Numbered from the stretch's first letter, positions 37,776-50,172 are shown. The stretch: 64,000 nucleotides of DNA from Bordetella parapertussis (GCA_945872285.1 CAMBZR010000001.1:29575-93574), one strand, 5' to 3'. The notes: generated by a model not told the origin, from the letters alone. A program made the numbers and translations.

Positions 37776-39830
37776 TTAGGCTGGTTTATTTAGCATCGCC
37801 TTAAGAGCCTCAAGGCGGTTTTTGGGGCTCATGGTTTCGGCGGGTTTCTGATCAAGAGCCACCGACAAACCCATTTCTTCAATAAAACGTGAAGGCTCGC
37901 GCACAAGATCTTCACGTGCACGGCGTCGTTTTTGGCACCAACTCAAGTGCAAGCTGCGCTGGGCGCGCGTGATGCCAACATACATCAGCCGGCGCTCTTC
38001 TTGAACTCTTGAAACCAAGGCCTCGGCAGCTTTTGTGGGATCAACATCTTCTTCGTCACGACCAAGATGGGGCAAGAGCCCCTCTTCGACACCCAACAAA
38101 TATACATGGGGATATTCAAGCCCTTTTGACGCATGCAAGGTTGATAACTTAACGGCGTCTTGCTCTTGTTCGTCGCTACGCTCAAGCATTGTGACCAAGG
38201 CAACGTGTTGCACCAGATCCAGCAAGCCCATGCTGTCTGCTTCGGCTTTGCGCTTTAGCCAGCTGACGAGTTCTAAAACATTTTGCCACCGATTCTGAGC
38301 AGGCTTTTCGTCAAGCATATCGTACAGATAACGCTCATACTGGATCGCTCCAAGTAGCTCATCGAGAATCACGCCGGCCGGCTCAGCAGCCCGAACAGGC
38401 TGTCCGGGTGGTGTATGCCCAGCCCGAAACTGAATCTTGACAATGAACTCGCCAAAATGACGCAGCGGTTCAAGCTGACGGGTGTTTAAGCGCGAATCAA
38501 GCCCCATCTCAAAGACGGCTGCAAACAAAGAAATCTGACGCTCGCCTGCATACTGACCAAGCGTTTGAAGAGTCGCCTGTCCAATTCCTCTCTTGGGGGT
38601 GGTGGCTGCCCTGATGAACGCTGGATCATCCTCTTCATTCGCAATCAGGCGCAAGTAAGCAAGAATATCGCGAACCTCAGCCTTATCAAAGAAGCTTTGC
38701 CCTCCCGAAATTGAATACGGGATATGCAAATTTCGCATGGCCTGCTCAACAATTCTGGCTTGATGATTTCCGCGATACAAGATCGCAAAATCCTTCCAGG
38801 ATGCCTGTTTTTCAAACCTTGCCGCCGAAATCTTCATGGCAACGGTTTCGGCTTCAGCCTCATCGTTGGGCATGGCCGTGACGCTGATGGTCTCGCCCGT
38901 ACCGTGCTCTGACCACAATTTTTTTTCAAATAATTTAGGATTTTTGGCGATGACATGGTTTGCAGCAGCCAAAATGCTTTGGCTTGAACGATAGTTTTGT
39001 TCAAGTTTGACCAACCGAATTTGAGGGTAATCTGTCGCCAGCTTTGCGAGGTTCTCGATCGTTGCACCTCGCCAGGCATAAATAGCCTGATCATCGTCAC
39101 CCACGGCCGTAAACAACGCGCGAGGCCCTGTTAACCACTGCACCAGGCGATACTGACAAACGTTGGTATCTTGATACTCATCTACCAACAAATAGCGCAC
39201 CCGCTTTTGCCATTTTTCACGTACCTCGGCTTCGCGTTCAAAAATTTGCGCTGGCAACGCGATCAAATCATCGAAATCAACCGCCTGATAGGCTGCCAGC
39301 GTTGCGTTATAACTCCGATAGACGTGCGCCGCCTCAACCTCGCTCGCTGTCGCTGCAAGCACCGCAGCGGCCTCTGGGTCAATCAAGCCGTTCTTCCAAA
39401 GCGAAATCGTTTGTTGCACCGAGCGCAACCGGGCGCGGTCAGTTGTTACCAGCAAATCTTGCACGATCGCGAGCGCGTCGTCTGAGTCAAAAATTGAAAA
39501 TTGTGGTTTGAGGCCAGCATGCTTAGCCTCTTCTCGCAAAATCCTGACTCCGAGCGAGTGAAACGTACTAATCGTTAAGCCTTTAGTCAACGCTGGGTCA
39601 ACCAAGCGCTTGACGCGGTCGTCCATTTCGCGCGCTGCTTTATTTGTAAAAGTCAGGGCGACCACATGTCGCGCTTGGTAGTCGCAATCCAGTAACAAGT
39701 AAGCGATTTTTTGCGTAATCACCCGTGTCTTGCCCGAGCCAGCACCTGCCAGCACCAGGCATGGGCCGTCAAGATACAACACGGCTTCGCGCTGGGTGGG
39801 ATTCAAACCATTTGTTGCAAAAGTCGACAT
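37776..39830 (-). CDS. rep: ATP-dependent DNA helicase Rep
   Basis: A 684-residue superfamily 1A 3'-5' helicase that helps forks pass bound proteins. It has the Q-motif LNPTQREAVLYLDGPCLVLA, Walker A AGAGSGKT (residues 28-35), FTNKAAREM, VDEYQDTNVCQYRLV, GDDDQAIYAWRGA, LEQNYRSSQSIL and LSTLHASKGLEYPHVYLLG. Length and the motif-II sequence fit Rep rather than UvrD. It lies 9 bases after priA, a replication-restart partner in function. Confidence 0.92.
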   Translation of the reverse strand: MSTFATNGLNPTQREAVLYLDGPCLVLAGAGSGKTRVITQKIAYLLLDCDYQARHVVALTFTNKAAREMDDRVKRLVDPALTKGLTISTFHSLGVRILREEAKHAGLKPQFSIFDSDDALAIVQDLLVTTDRARLRSVQQTISLWKNGLIDPEAAAVLAATASEVEAAHVYRSYNATLAAYQAVDFDDLIALPAQIFEREAEVREKWQKRVRYLLVDEYQDTNVCQYRLVQWLTGPRALFTAVGDDDQAIYAWRGATIENLAKLATDYPQIRLVKLEQNYRSSQSILAAANHVIAKNPKLFEKKLWSEHGTGETISVTAMPNDEAEAETVAMKISAARFEKQASWKDFAILYRGNHQARIVEQAMRNLHIPYSISGGQSFFDKAEVRDILAYLRLIANEEDDPAFIRAATTPKRGIGQATLQTLGQYAGERQISLFAAVFEMGLDSRLNTRQLEPLRHFGEFIVKIQFRAGHTPPGQPVRAAEPAGVILDELLGAIQYERYLYDMLDEKPAQNRWQNVLELVSWLKRKAEADSMGLLDLVQHVALVTMLERSDEQEQDAVKLSTLHASKGLEYPHVYLLGVEEGLLPHLGRDEEDVDPTKAAEALVSRVQEERRLMYVGITRAQRSLHLSWCQKRRRAREDLVREPSRFIEEMGLSVALDQKPAETMSPKNRLEALKAMLNKPA

Positions 39831-39839
39831 GGCGCCAAG

Positions 39840-41933
39840 TTAGATTTCGAGTGGGTCAACCTCAAGTTGCCACCGCACTCGGCGCGCATCAAGTTGTTCA
39901 GGTAACAATTTAAGCCAGGCGCGAAGTAAAGACTGTAGCGCGGGGCGACTGGTTGATTCGAGTAACAATTGTGCGCGGCACATATTGTCTACGCGCACAA
40001 TTCGCAGCGGTACGGGATCATACAGTGTGAGTACCGCCTCGGTTTGATAATGTGCAGATAGTTCGTTGGCGGAGTCACGTGCGCCCCGTAAAAAATCTAT
40101 CGCAACATTTAAGTCACGCGCCTCGGCGCTGAGCAAAGCCTGATACGAGAAAGGTGGCAACGCCGCCTCTTGTCGCTCTTGGAGTGAGTGCCGCGCGAAA
40201 CCCGAGTAGTCGTGCCTCAGCAACGCCTGGTAAACCGCCTGTTCGGGGTAGCCGGTTTGAACAATCACCTCGCCATGGCCCGAGTGACGGCCAGCGCGCC
40301 CAGCCACCTGCATCAACTGAGCGAATAAGCGCTCAGGCGCCCGAAAATCTTGTGAAAACAACATCGCGTCAGCATTGAGTACGCCGACCAAACCCAAGTT
40401 TGCAAAATCATGCCCCTTCGCCACCATCTGTGTCCCCACTAAGATGTCCACTTCACCGGCATGCATGCTTGCAAAAAGTGCCTGGGCCGAGCCCTTTTTA
40501 CGGGTGCTGTCGGCATCAATGCGCACAATGCGCGCCTCAGGAAACAACTCAGACAGATGCTCTTCGATTCGTTGCGTACCCCGCCCCATGGGCTGCAAAT
40601 CTTGGTCGCCACAGTCTGGGCAAGCCTTTGGCACGGGCTGCTGCACGCCGCAGTGATGGCACTGCAACTGCGCCCGTCGGGCAGCGCTACGGTGTAAAAC
40701 CGTAAAGGTTGTGCATCGCGTGCACTGACTCACCCAACCGCACGAACTGCAGTGCAAAGCGGGTGCATAGCCACGTCGATTTAAAAAAATCAACACCTGC
40801 TCTTTGTTGGCCAGCCGTGCACGCATGGCTTGGAGTAACTGGGGCGACAAACCTTGCTCGAGCTGTAAGCGACGCGTATCGACCAGACGCACAGAGGGCA
40901 GCGTCACTGCTCGCGCGCGCGCAGGTAAATCCAGTCTTTGATAGGTTGATTTTTCAGCATTTGCCCAACTTTCAAGCGACGGCGTCGCCGAGCCCAAAAC
41001 AATCGGAATCCCTAAATCATGCGCGCGCCAAACAGCCAAATCTCGAGCCGAGTAGCGTAGACCATCCTGTTGTTTGTAAGACGGATCGTGCTCTTCGTCT
41101 ACGACGATCAGGCCCACATCATCGAGCGGCGCAAAGATCGCCAGTCGCGTACCCAGCACGATGCGCGCCTCGCCGCTTTGAACGCGCAACCAGGCACGCA
41201 ACCGCTCGGTGTCGGATAAGGCGCTGTGCAACACTGCCACACCATGAATCCCAGCTACGGGCTCGAGGCGAGCGCGCAAAGATTGCTCAAACTGAGGTGT
41301 CAGATTGATTTCAGGCACCAGCATCAAGACGCGTTGACCGCGCACTAAGGTTTGTGCTGCGGCATGAAGATAGACCTCGGTTTTACCGCTGCCGGTCACG
41401 CCATAAAGTAAAAACGTTTTGAAACTCGTTGCTTGTGTAATGGCTACAACCGCTTGCTCTTGAGCACTGTTCAGCGTTGGGACAACCGACTCAGAGGTCG
41501 CCTGCTGACTAGCTGTACGGCGTTTACTTAAGCGCGAAACCGGGCCGTCTCCTGAACGCTTGCCTAGGTAAGAGGAGACACTGCGCAGAGGCATAGGCAA
41601 CGCCGGCAAAAGAACTTCGCCCAACGGACGCTGATAGTAGTCGGCTGCAAAACTGGCAAAGCGCAGCCAGCATTGTGTGAAGGGTTCAATATCCTGGAGA
41701 ACCACCTGCACCTCTTTTACCTTAAGAGGGTCGAAGCTTGGTTCTTGAGGTAGATCAACCACAACGCCAATCATTTGTCTGCGGCCAAATACAACAATCA
41801 CCCTGTCACCTAGCTGGGCGGGCGATGCTGTCCAGTAGTCGTAGGGACCGGACAACGGAACATCTAACGCAACCCTGACCCATTGTTTGCTGGCGCTGGC
41901 ATTGGCACATACGGTTGGAACAAGGTCAGCCAT
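39840..41933 (-). CDS. priA: Primosomal replication-restart helicase PriA
   Basis: A 697-residue superfamily 2 helicase that reloads the replisome at stalled forks. Motifs are Walker [32 protein letters not shown] and GSATPSLESWANAE, followed by paired zinc clusters (CSSCGWVSQCTRC, CHHCG, CPDCG) and GTQRIEEHLSELFP. The frame opens at 41999; ATG 41933 (MADLVPTV) gives the usual length, but no clear ribosome-binding site decides it. Upstream is the AT-rich DnaA-box region. Confidence 0.93.
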   Translation of the reverse strand: MADLVPTVCANASASKQWVRVALDVPLSGPYDYWTASPAQLGDRVIVVFGRRQMIGVVVDLPQEPSFDPLKVKEVQVVLQDIEPFTQCWLRFASFAADYYQRPLGEVLLPALPMPLRSVSSYLGKRSGDGPVSRLSKRRTASQQATSESVVPTLNSAQEQAVVAITQATSFKTFLLYGVTGSGKTEVYLHAAAQTLVRGQRVLMLVPEINLTPQFEQSLRARLEPVAGIHGVAVLHSALSDTERLRAWLRVQSGEARIVLGTRLAIFAPLDDVGLIVVDEEHDPSYKQQDGLRYSARDLAVWRAHDLGIPIVLGSATPSLESWANAEKSTYQRLDLPARARAVTLPSVRLVDTRRLQLEQGLSPQLLQAMRARLANKEQVLIFLNRRGYAPALHCSSCGWVSQCTRCTTFTVLHRSAARRAQLQCHHCGVQQPVPKACPDCGDQDLQPMGRGTQRIEEHLSELFPEARIVRIDADSTRKKGSAQALFASMHAGEVDILVGTQMVAKGHDFANLGLVGVLNADAMLFSQDFRAPERLFAQLMQVAGRAGRHSGHGEVIVQTGYPEQAVYQALLRHDYSGFARHSLQERQEAALPPFSYQALLSAEARDLNVAIDFLRGARDSANELSAHYQTEAVLTLYDPVPLRIVRVDNMCRAQLLLESTSRPALQSLLRAWLKLLPEQLDARRVRWQLEVDPLEI

Positions 41934-42266
41934 GGAGTTAATGTGGTTTCTTGATTTTGGCTCTAATACCCTGAGGCGCCGTGTTTTAAAAAAATACAAC
42001 CAGTGCTTGTGGATAACTTTGGGGAGAACTCACTCGCTTTGAGCGAGAGTTGCATTTTTTTGAAGCGCATTGCAGCAATCGTTTTTTGCTAATTCGAATA
42101 TATCTTCATACTAATCAGCTACTTATAATTTTTTTTTCAAGTAAAAAATTAAATCATTTGCTTTTATGAAATTTTGCATATTTTGTGTATAACTCGAAAA
42201 AAATTAAAGAATTTATGCGTACTTGCAAGCCTTTATCTCTTAACACCCGCGTGGTTATTGGGTTTA
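41934..42266. other. AT-rich intergenic region with two perfect DnaA boxes
   Basis: No gene is seen in these 333 bases between hemE and priA. TGTGGATAA (42008-42016) and TGTGTATAA (42184-42192) both fit the DnaA-box consensus TTATNCACA exactly, in the same orientation. Between and beside them lie long A/T tracts much richer in A/T than any neighbouring stretch. A CTCGCT/AGCGAG hairpin (42033-42047) followed by a T-run lies near the priA end. This could be a replication origin, a DnaA-titration site or a DnaA-controlled priA promoter. Confidence 0.6.
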
Positions 42267-43346
42267 CTAAGGGCCACCGTGAAACTGCGGGCTGTACGAG
42301 CGAACTTCGTCAACCAACACGCCAACGGCTTCTGGCGGCGTAAATTGTGAAATTCCGTGCCCTAAGTTGAAAACGTGGCCACCAGACCCGACCGCGCCAA
42401 AAGCATCAAGTACGCGACGGACCTCCGAGCGAATGACGGGCTCACCGCCAAACAAGGCGATCGGGTCAAGATTTCCTTGAAAGGCAACAGAGTCCGAAAC
42501 GCGCCTACGCGCGGCAGCCAAATCGACCGTCCAATCCAGCCCAACGGTATCGGCGCCACAAGCCGCGATTTGCTCAAGCCATTGGCCACCGCCCTTGGTA
42601 AACACGATAACAGGCACAGAGCGACCCTCGCGCTCGCGGGTTAACTGCTGCACCACCTGACGCGTGTAGTGCAAAGAGAACTGTTGAAACAGCCCATCGG
42701 CCAAGACGCCACCCCAACTATCAAAAAGCATGACTGCTTGTGCACCCGCTTCGATTTGCGCATTCAAATACAACGCAGTTGTTTGGGCATTGATTTCCAA
42801 GATACGGTGCAGCAACTCGGGACGCGCATAGAGCATGCTTTTAATTAAGCGATAGTCAGTACTGCCCTGCCCTTCGACCATATAGCAAGCGACCGTGAAA
42901 GGGCTACCAGCGAAGCCGATTAAGGGCACGCGACCGTCAAGCTCAGTGCGGATCAGACTGACCGCATCAAATACATATTGCAACTTGCTGAGATCGGGTA
43001 CCTCGAGTTTGTTCACCTCTTGTTCGGTTCGAAGAGGGCGCGCAAAGCGCGGCCCCTCGCCTTGCGCAAAGGACAGGCCTAAACCCATGGCATCGGGCAC
43101 CGTCAAAATATCAGAAAACAAAATCGCTGCGTCGAGCCTAAAACGCTCAAGAGGCTGGAGCGTGACTTCGGCTGCGTATGCTGGATTTTGCGCGAGTCCC
43201 ATAAATGAGCCTGCACGGGCACGCGTGGCGTTGTACTCGGGCAAATAACGACCCGCCTGCCTCATGAGCCAAGTAGGCGTATAAGGGACTGGTTCGCGCT
43301 TAAGGGCACGCAAAAATATATCGTTCTTGAGCGGAGTGACGGGCAC
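42267..43346 (-). CDS. hemE: Uroporphyrinogen decarboxylase
   Basis: A 359-residue HemE converting uroporphyrinogen III to coproporphyrinogen III in haem synthesis. The N-terminal signature [16 protein letters not shown] (about residues 24-39) and the substrate-binding Asp in [16 protein letters not shown] are visible, as is [11 protein letters not shown]. The start is GTG 43346 with AAGGA upstream. Confidence 0.96.
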   Translation of the reverse strand: MPVTPLKNDIFLRALKREPVPYTPTWLMRQAGRYLPEYNATRARAGSFMGLAQNPAYAAEVTLQPLERFRLDAAILFSDILTVPDAMGLGLSFAQGEGPRFARPLRTEQEVNKLEVPDLSKLQYVFDAVSLIRTELDGRVPLIGFAGSPFTVACYMVEGQGSTDYRLIKSMLYARPELLHRILEINAQTTALYLNAQIEAGAQAVMLFDSWGGVLADGLFQQFSLHYTRQVVQQLTREREGRSVPVIVFTKGGGQWLEQIAACGADTVGLDWTVDLAAARRRVSDSVAFQGNLDPIALFGGEPVIRSEVRRVLDAFGAVGSGGHVFNLGHGISQFTPPEAVGVLVDEVRSYSPQFHGGP

Positions 43347-43448
43347 AGCGATCCTTTTTAAGCAAAATACTCGCCGCTTGACCTAAAGGGTTTTCTCAAC
43401 AGGCGAGTTGACTGAAGGCCTTGTGCAAGCGGCGTACGAGGCACTATT

Positions 43449-44348
43449 TTACTCTTGCTCGTCGTCTGCCCGATAGGCTTGCGCTTCGATGTCATATTTA
43501 CGCATTAGCGCCCAAAACGCCCTGCGGTGCTTTTGAGAGGCGCGCGCGGCCATGGCAATATTGCCATTGTGTTTATCTAACGCATGGGTAATGTAGTCAC
43601 GCTCAAACTGACTCACGAGCAGCGACTTGGCCTCGCGAAAGGACCCGGGTACGACCGCGCGACTTTCTTGCAGATTTGAAGCTAACGCTGCCAGGCGGCT
43701 ATGCCGTTGCGTGACACCATTCGATTTAAGCTTTGTCATGCTGTGACTAAACGCAGAATGCAGCGCTTGTGCGCCATGCTGTGTTGGCTTGAGGGCCTGC
43801 TCGGCTGGCGTGTTCGCGTTTGCAACAGAGTGCGTGGGCATCTTCGACTGAGCTGTGCCCCACGCCGAATCGGCATACGCTGCGTCAGGTTCACGCAGGG
43901 TGCCTGGGCGTGGCACTCTGGCCACGGTTGTCAGTACCCGTGCACGAAACTCGTCAGGGCACAATGGCAAGCGTACAAAGTCTGCAATCCCGAGCTCAAG
44001 CAAATCTTGCATCGCTGCTGATTTGAGCTCTTGAAAAATCCCTACAAGTGGTAAAAAAGGACCACGCGGAATCAGCGCAAGCGCTTGGCGCGTCCAAGCA
44101 AGAGTATCGAGCGAAACCGGAACCAGACAAAGATCAAAGCGTCTAAGACTGACACCAGCCTGCGCGAGTGCCTGAACTGGTAGGGTCACGAGCTCGCCCG
44201 CGCGGATCTCGAGATCTTGTCCGGCCTCCCACTCAAGTTGATGGAGTCTGACACGGGCTAAGGCGGGAGCAGCGTGCAGTAGAACCTCTTCAAGCCAGAC
44301 TCTGTGGGCCTCTAACCTGAGCACCGCGCAATCGATTTGTTGTCGCAT
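43449..44348 (-). CDS. Regulator with degenerate receiver-like domain and Fis-type HTH
   Basis: A 300-residue or slightly shorter protein. Residues about 1-125 look like a response-regulator receiver (LPLVGIFQELKSAAMQDLLELG, RLPLCPDEFRARVLTTV), but the phospho-acceptor Asp at the end of beta-3 reads LCLVPVS and the conserved Lys is Leu/Arg. A low-complexity middle follows, then a Fis/NtrC C-terminal HTH (FERDYITHALDKHNGNIAMA, HRRAFWALMRKYDIE). There is no AAA+ domain. ATG 44348 has GGAG eight bases upstream. Targets are unknown; phosphorylation control is unlikely. Confidence 0.72.
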   Translation of the reverse strand: MRQQIDCAVLRLEAHRVWLEEVLLHAAPALARVRLHQLEWEAGQDLEIRAGELVTLPVQALAQAGVSLRRFDLCLVPVSLDTLAWTRQALALIPRGPFLPLVGIFQELKSAAMQDLLELGIADFVRLPLCPDEFRARVLTTVARVPRPGTLREPDAAYADSAWGTAQSKMPTHSVANANTPAEQALKPTQHGAQALHSAFSHSMTKLKSNGVTQRHSRLAALASNLQESRAVVPGSFREAKSLLVSQFERDYITHALDKHNGNIAMAARASQKHRRAFWALMRKYDIEAQAYRADDEQE

Positions 44349-44516
44349 CTTTTCACTCCGAGCAAAAGACGCTAGGCTAGAGCTCAAGCCCAACTAGGGA
44401 TAGTCGGAGTTTACGCAAGCGGGCTTTCACGCCCCGTGCAGCCCGCAGCTGTGTGTAAGCGCTCACGCAAAATCAGAACGCTGGGATCGAAGACGTAGCG
44501 CTCGACTAACAATCAT

Positions 44517-44544
44517 AAAAAAACATGCCCGAGCGTGTTTTTTT
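44517..44544 (-). terminator. Terminator of the atp operon
   Basis: A 12-bp stem (44517-44528 with 44533-44544, one G:T pair) with a CCGA loop; A-run on one side and T-run on the other give U-tracts on both strands. It lies about 70 bases past the atpC stop. Confidence 0.85.
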
Positions 44545-44612
44545 ATTCAGTCAACCTGCTGTACGACGTCACCACTGCACAAAAACAAGTACAGAGGGAA
44601 AGCAATAACCAG

Positions 44613-45038
44613 TTAATGCTTGTTCGTCAGCTCACGAATACGGCGAGCGGCCACAGCCTGAGCGGCCAACATATCGAGCTCTGCTTTCACGACATCCATG
44701 CTCGCCTGATCTTTGGCGTTGCGCAAGGCCTCTTGGGCAGCCTGGCGCGCGGCTTCGGCTTTCTCTTCGTCAAGATCTCCGCCACGAATTGCAGTGTCGG
44801 ACAGCACGGTGACGTGTCCCGGTTGCACTTCTAACAAACCGCCGGCCACGAAAATGCTCTCTTCAGAATTATCCTCAAGAACAATCCGCACCAAACCAGG
44901 TCGGATGCGCGAGATCAAGGGGGTGTGACCGGGCAGGATACCCAACTCACCCGCCTCACCCGGCAGTACTACAAACTTAGCATCGCCAGAGTACAGAGAT
45001 TTCTCTGCACTGACAACGTCGACTTTGATGGTAGCCAT
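44613..45038 (-). CDS. atpC: F1Fo ATP synthase subunit epsilon
   Basis: A 141-residue epsilon subunit of the F1 central stalk, which couples rotation and inhibits ATP hydrolysis. It shows the N-terminal beta-sandwich ([27 protein letters not shown]) and the C-terminal helical hairpin rich in Ala and charged residues. Last gene of atpIBEFHAGDC, 9 bases after atpD. Confidence 0.95.
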   Translation of the reverse strand: MATIKVDVVSAEKSLYSGDAKFVVLPGEAGELGILPGHTPLISRIRPGLVRIVLEDNSEESIFVAGGLLEVQPGHVTVLSDTAIRGGDLDEEKAEAARQAAQEALRNAKDQASMDVVKAELDMLAAQAVAARRIRELTNKH

Positions 45039-45047
45039 GATGGATCC

Positions 45048-46457
<1,410 letters not shown>

Positions 46458-46502
46458 TTACTTTGTAAATTCTGATGGGATACCGGGAAGCAATCTAAAC
46501 AA

Positions 46503-47414
46503 CTAGACGGCCGCGGCGCCCCCCACGATTTCTGAAATTTCTTTCGTAATAGCAGCCTGGCGAGTCTTATTAAAGACAAGTTGCAGGTCACCGATTACCT
46601 TCTTCGCATTGTCCGAAGCGGCTTTCATTGCCACCATTCGGGCAGATTGCTCTGAGGCCATGCTTTCTGCGACACCTTGATACACAAGGCCTTCGACGTA
46701 GCGTTGCAGTAACTCGTCGATGACTGTTTGAGCGTCAGGTTCGTAGATGTAATCCCAGCCATGGTCTGCCGTTGTGCTTTCGCTGTTTACAGCGGCAGTC
46801 GCCGAAGCCAAGTTATAGGGATCTGCTAATTTGCCAGGTAACGGTAGCAAACGAACAAAAGTTGGTTCTTGCTTCATTGTGTTAACGAAGCGGTTGGTCG
46901 CAATATAAACAGCATCAATGCGACCCGCTAAAAAATCATCCAGCTGCACTTTAACCGCGCCAACCAGGCGATCAAGCTCAGGCTTATCGCCCAACCCAAC
47001 TGCCTGTGACACCACTTCAGCGCGCATGCGAGTTAACACACCAAGGCTTTTGTTTCCAAAGGCCGTGAATTGTGTACGAATGTTTTTGTCGTTGAAATCG
47101 CGCGTACGCGACAGCACCAAACGCATAATATTGGTGTTCAGACCACCACAAAGACCCTTGTCGGTTGAAACAACGACAATCCCAACAGCTTTCAGTTCTG
47201 TACGCTCAACCAAATAGGGATGCGAGTACTCTGGATTTGCCTGCATCAAATGCGAGGCAATTGCGTGAACCTTAGTCGCATAGGGCCGACCCGCACGCAT
47301 ACGCTCTTGCGCCTTGCGCATCTTCGAGGCGGCCACCATTTCCATGGCCTTTGTGATCTTGCGCGTGTTTTGCACGCTCTTGATCTTATTACGAATTTCC
47401 TTAATTCCTGCCAT
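46503..47414 (-). CDS. atpG: F1Fo ATP synthase subunit gamma
   Basis: A 303-residue rotor-shaft subunit. The N-terminal helix [20 protein letters not shown] and the C-terminal helix [20 protein letters not shown] form the coiled coil inside the alpha3beta3 ring; [13 protein letters not shown] is the conserved core. The C-terminal region has a roughly 15-residue loop ([20 protein letters not shown]) also seen in related beta-proteobacteria. Confidence 0.96.
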   Translation of the reverse strand: MAGIKEIRNKIKSVQNTRKITKAMEMVAASKMRKAQERMRAGRPYATKVHAIASHLMQANPEYSHPYLVERTELKAVGIVVVSTDKGLCGGLNTNIMRLVLSRTRDFNDKNIRTQFTAFGNKSLGVLTRMRAEVVSQAVGLGDKPELDRLVGAVKVQLDDFLAGRIDAVYIATNRFVNTMKQEPTFVRLLPLPGKLADPYNLASATAAVNSESTTADHGWDYIYEPDAQTVIDELLQRYVEGLVYQGVAESMASEQSARMVAMKAASDNAKKVIGDLQLVFNKTRQAAITKEISEIVGGAAAV

Positions 47415-47510
47415 TTCGCTTCCTGTGTCAGACCTGCATTCAGGTATCAGACCATTTGCTTTGGATCACCTCTAGCAGCAGTTGCTAGCAATGATCCGAT
47501 AGCGGGTTCG

Positions 47511-49052
47511 TTAGAACGTGCCGTGCTTTTTAAATTCAGTCAACGCAGTAACAAGTTCGGCTTCGTCATCTTTGGACAACTCTTTTGAACTTTCAATGCG
47601 TTCGATCATTGCAGCGTTTTTGTTTTTGAGGTGGTCTTTCAGACCTTTCTCAAACGGCAAGACACTTGAAACATCAACATCATCAAGGTAGCCATTATTC
47701 GCAGCAAACAAGATCACACCAAGCTCCCAGACTTGCAAAGGTTGGTACTGCGGCTGTTTTAAGAGCTCAACCACGCGTTTACCGCGCTCAAGTTGGCGGC
47801 GCGTTGCATCGTCAAGGTCAGAAGCAAACTGCGCAAAGGCTGCTAACTCGCGATACTGTGCCAAGTCGGTACGAATACCTCCGGCCAGCTTTTTAATGAT
47901 CTTGGTTTGCGCCGCACCACCTACACGCGATACCGAAATACCAGCATTGATAGCAGGACGCACGCCCGCATTAAACAAATCAGTTTCAAGAAAGATCTGA
48001 CCGTCAGTAATCGAAATCACGTTGGTGGGAACGAATGCCGACACGTCACCCGCTTGCGTTTCGATGATTGGCAAAGCTGTTAGTGACCCAGTTTTACCCT
48101 TCACGGCACCGTTTGTGAACTTCTCGACATAGTCCTCGTTGACTCGGGCGGCACGCTCAAGCAAGCGCGAGTGCAGATAAAACACATCGCCAGGGTAAGC
48201 TTCGCGGCCTGGAGGACGGCGCAACAGCAATGACACTTGGCGATAAGCAAAAGCTTGTTTAGTCAAATCGTCATACACAATCAGCGCATCTTCACCACGA
48301 TCGCGGAAGTACTCTCCCATTGTGCAACCCGCATAGGCCGACAGATACTGCATTGCAGCCGAATCAGACGCCGTTGCTGCGACGATTGTTGTGTATTCCA
48401 TCGCGCCGTACTCTTCGAGTTTGCGCAATACGTTATTGATCGTTGAGGCTTTTTGACCAATTGCAACGTAAATACACTTAACGTTTTTACCTTTTTGATT
48501 GATGATCGCATCAACCGCTACCGCAGTCTTACCAGTTTGACGATCGCCGATGATCAATTCGCGCTGACCGCGTCCGATTGGCACCATCGCATCGATCGAC
48601 TTCAAGCCAGTTTGCAGTGGCTGCGACACAGACTGCCGCGCAATCACGCCTGGAGCCACTTTCTCGATAATGTCAGTTGCTTTCGCATTAACTGGACCCT
48701 TGCCATCGATTGGCATGCCCAGAGCGTTCACAACGCGGCCCAATAGTTCGGGGCCGACAGGAACTTCAAGAATACGACCTGTCGTTTTAACAGCATCGCC
48801 TTCTGAAATACCTGTGAAGTCACCCAAAATAACGGCGCCGACAGAGTCGCGCTCGAGGTTCAAGGCCAATCCAAACACATTGTTTGGAAACTCAAGCATT
48901 TCACCCTGCATCGCGTCTGATAGACCATGGATACGGGTGATACCGTCGCTTACAGAAACGACCGTGCCCGGTGTACGAATGTCGGACGAAGTGCCCAAAC
49001 CTTCGATTCGGCTCTTGAGAATTTCGCTAATCTCTGATGGATTGAGTTGCAT
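47511..49052 (-). CDS. atpA: F1Fo ATP synthase subunit alpha
   Basis: A 513-residue non-catalytic nucleotide-binding subunit. Walker A is GDRQTGKT; the Arg-finger region is [18 protein letters not shown] to [20 protein letters not shown], followed by [19 protein letters not shown]. Length and order are standard. Confidence 0.97.
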   Translation of the reverse strand: MQLNPSEISEILKSRIEGLGTSSDIRTPGTVVSVSDGITRIHGLSDAMQGEMLEFPNNVFGLALNLERDSVGAVILGDFTGISEGDAVKTTGRILEVPVGPELLGRVVNALGMPIDGKGPVNAKATDIIEKVAPGVIARQSVSQPLQTGLKSIDAMVPIGRGQRELIIGDRQTGKTAVAVDAIINQKGKNVKCIYVAIGQKASTINNVLRKLEEYGAMEYTTIVAATASDSAAMQYLSAYAGCTMGEYFRDRGEDALIVYDDLTKQAFAYRQVSLLLRRPPGREAYPGDVFYLHSRLLERAARVNEDYVEKFTNGAVKGKTGSLTALPIIETQAGDVSAFVPTNVISITDGQIFLETDLFNAGVRPAINAGISVSRVGGAAQTKIIKKLAGGIRTDLAQYRELAAFAQFASDLDDATRRQLERGKRVVELLKQPQYQPLQVWELGVILFAANNGYLDDVDVSSVLPFEKGLKDHLKNKNAAMIERIESSKELSKDDEAELVTALTEFKKHGTF

Positions 49053-49083
49053 GTTCAGACTCCTGAAATCTTTTAACTGACGG

Positions 49084-49623
49084 TTAAGCCGCCAGCGTGT
49101 CGCGCATGCGTACTAACTGAGCTTGCACGGATGTATCGAGTACGTGGTCACCCACGAGCACGCGGACTCCACCAATTAAGGCGGCATCTACGGTTACGTG
49201 GGGCTTTAGCTTGAGACCGAATTTCGGTTCTAACAACGCAATGAGTTGTGAGATCTGATCTTCAGACATCGGAAATGCGCTGGTGATATTTGCTTGCGCC
49301 ACACCCTCAGCTTCGTCTTTGAGGGCTTGAAATTGCTGTGCGATTTGCGGCAAAAGCAACAACCGGCTGTTAGCAATTAGCAATTCGACAAAGTTTTTAA
49401 AATGCTTGTCGACCGCTGGCTGCACTAAACTTAAGAAGATATCGGCACGCTGCGTATTAGTTAAACGCGGATCGGCCATCGCCGAACGCACATTACCATT
49501 AGCCGCCACATGCGCTAGCCGTTGTGCTTGCTCAGCCCACAAGCCCAGACCACCACTGCCACCTTTGGCAACAGCAAACAAGGCCTCAGAGTAGGGGCGC
49601 GCGAGGGTGGAAAGTTCTGCCAT
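49084..49623 (-). CDS. atpH: F1Fo ATP synthase subunit delta
   Basis: A 179-residue peripheral-stalk subunit joining the b subunits to the top of F1. It has the N-terminal six-helix domain ([14 protein letters not shown]) and the C-terminal [19 protein letters not shown] signature. It lies 15 bases after atpF. Confidence 0.95.
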   Translation of the reverse strand: MAELSTLARPYSEALFAVAKGGSGGLGLWAEQAQRLAHVAANGNVRSAMADPRLTNTQRADIFLSLVQPAVDKHFKNFVELLIANSRLLLLPQIAQQFQALKDEAEGVAQANITSAFPMSEDQISQLIALLEPKFGLKLKPHVTVDAALIGGVRVLVGDHVLDTSVQAQLVRMRDTLAA

Positions 49624-49638
49624 GGCGTATCCCTGAGT

Positions 49639-50109
49639 TTAAAGCTGAGCCTTAAGCTGCGTGAGCAGCTCGGCGTGAGCACTTGCGTTAACTTCACGCT
49701 TCAGGATTTGCTCGGCACCTTTCACAGCCAAATTGGCTACGTCATTGCGCAGGGCATCGCGAGCACGTGTGACCTCTTGAGCGGCATCTTGCTTTGCTTG
49801 CGCCAAAATGCGCGCACGCTCAACTTCAGCCTCAGCACGCGCCTGCTCAATAATCTGCGTTGCGTGCTTCTCAGCATCCGTCATGCGTGCATGTAGTTCA
49901 GATTTCGCAGATGCCTCGATCAAACCAACGCGCGCCTGAGCCTGAGCCAAGTCTGCTTTGCCTTTTTCGGCAGCAGCCAAGCCTTCAGCGATTTTTTGGC
50001 GTCGCTCGTCAATTGCCTTTGTCAAAGGGGGCCAGATGAATTTCATCGTGACCCATGCCAAGACAAAGAACACGATCATCTGGAAAAAGATCGTCGCGTT
50101 CAGATTCAC
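49639..50109 (-). CDS. atpF: F1Fo ATP synthase subunit b
   Basis: A 156-residue stator subunit: one N-terminal membrane helix (residues about 5-27, [20 protein letters not shown]) and a long charged coiled coil. The length equals E. coli subunit b. Confidence 0.95.
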   Translation of the reverse strand: MNLNATIFFQMIVFFVLAWVTMKFIWPPLTKAIDERRQKIAEGLAAAEKGKADLAQAQARVGLIEASAKSELHARMTDAEKHATQIIEQARAEAEVERARILAQAKQDAAQEVTRARDALRNDVANLAVKGAEQILKREVNASAHAELLTQLKAQL

Positions 50110-50172
50110 GGTCGTTTCCCTATTACAACTTGAACTCTTTTGACGGTATGTCTAAGAGTACAGATCAATGAG

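Noticed and set aside
40709-41308. A 199-codon plus-strand frame opposite priA
   Set aside because: Shadow of PriA; composition is Arg/Ala/Pro-rich with no recognisable fold.
42033-42054. A terminator for hemE
   Set aside because: The hairpin's T-run follows it on the plus strand, but hemE and priA are transcribed on the minus strand, so it does not suit hemE termination.
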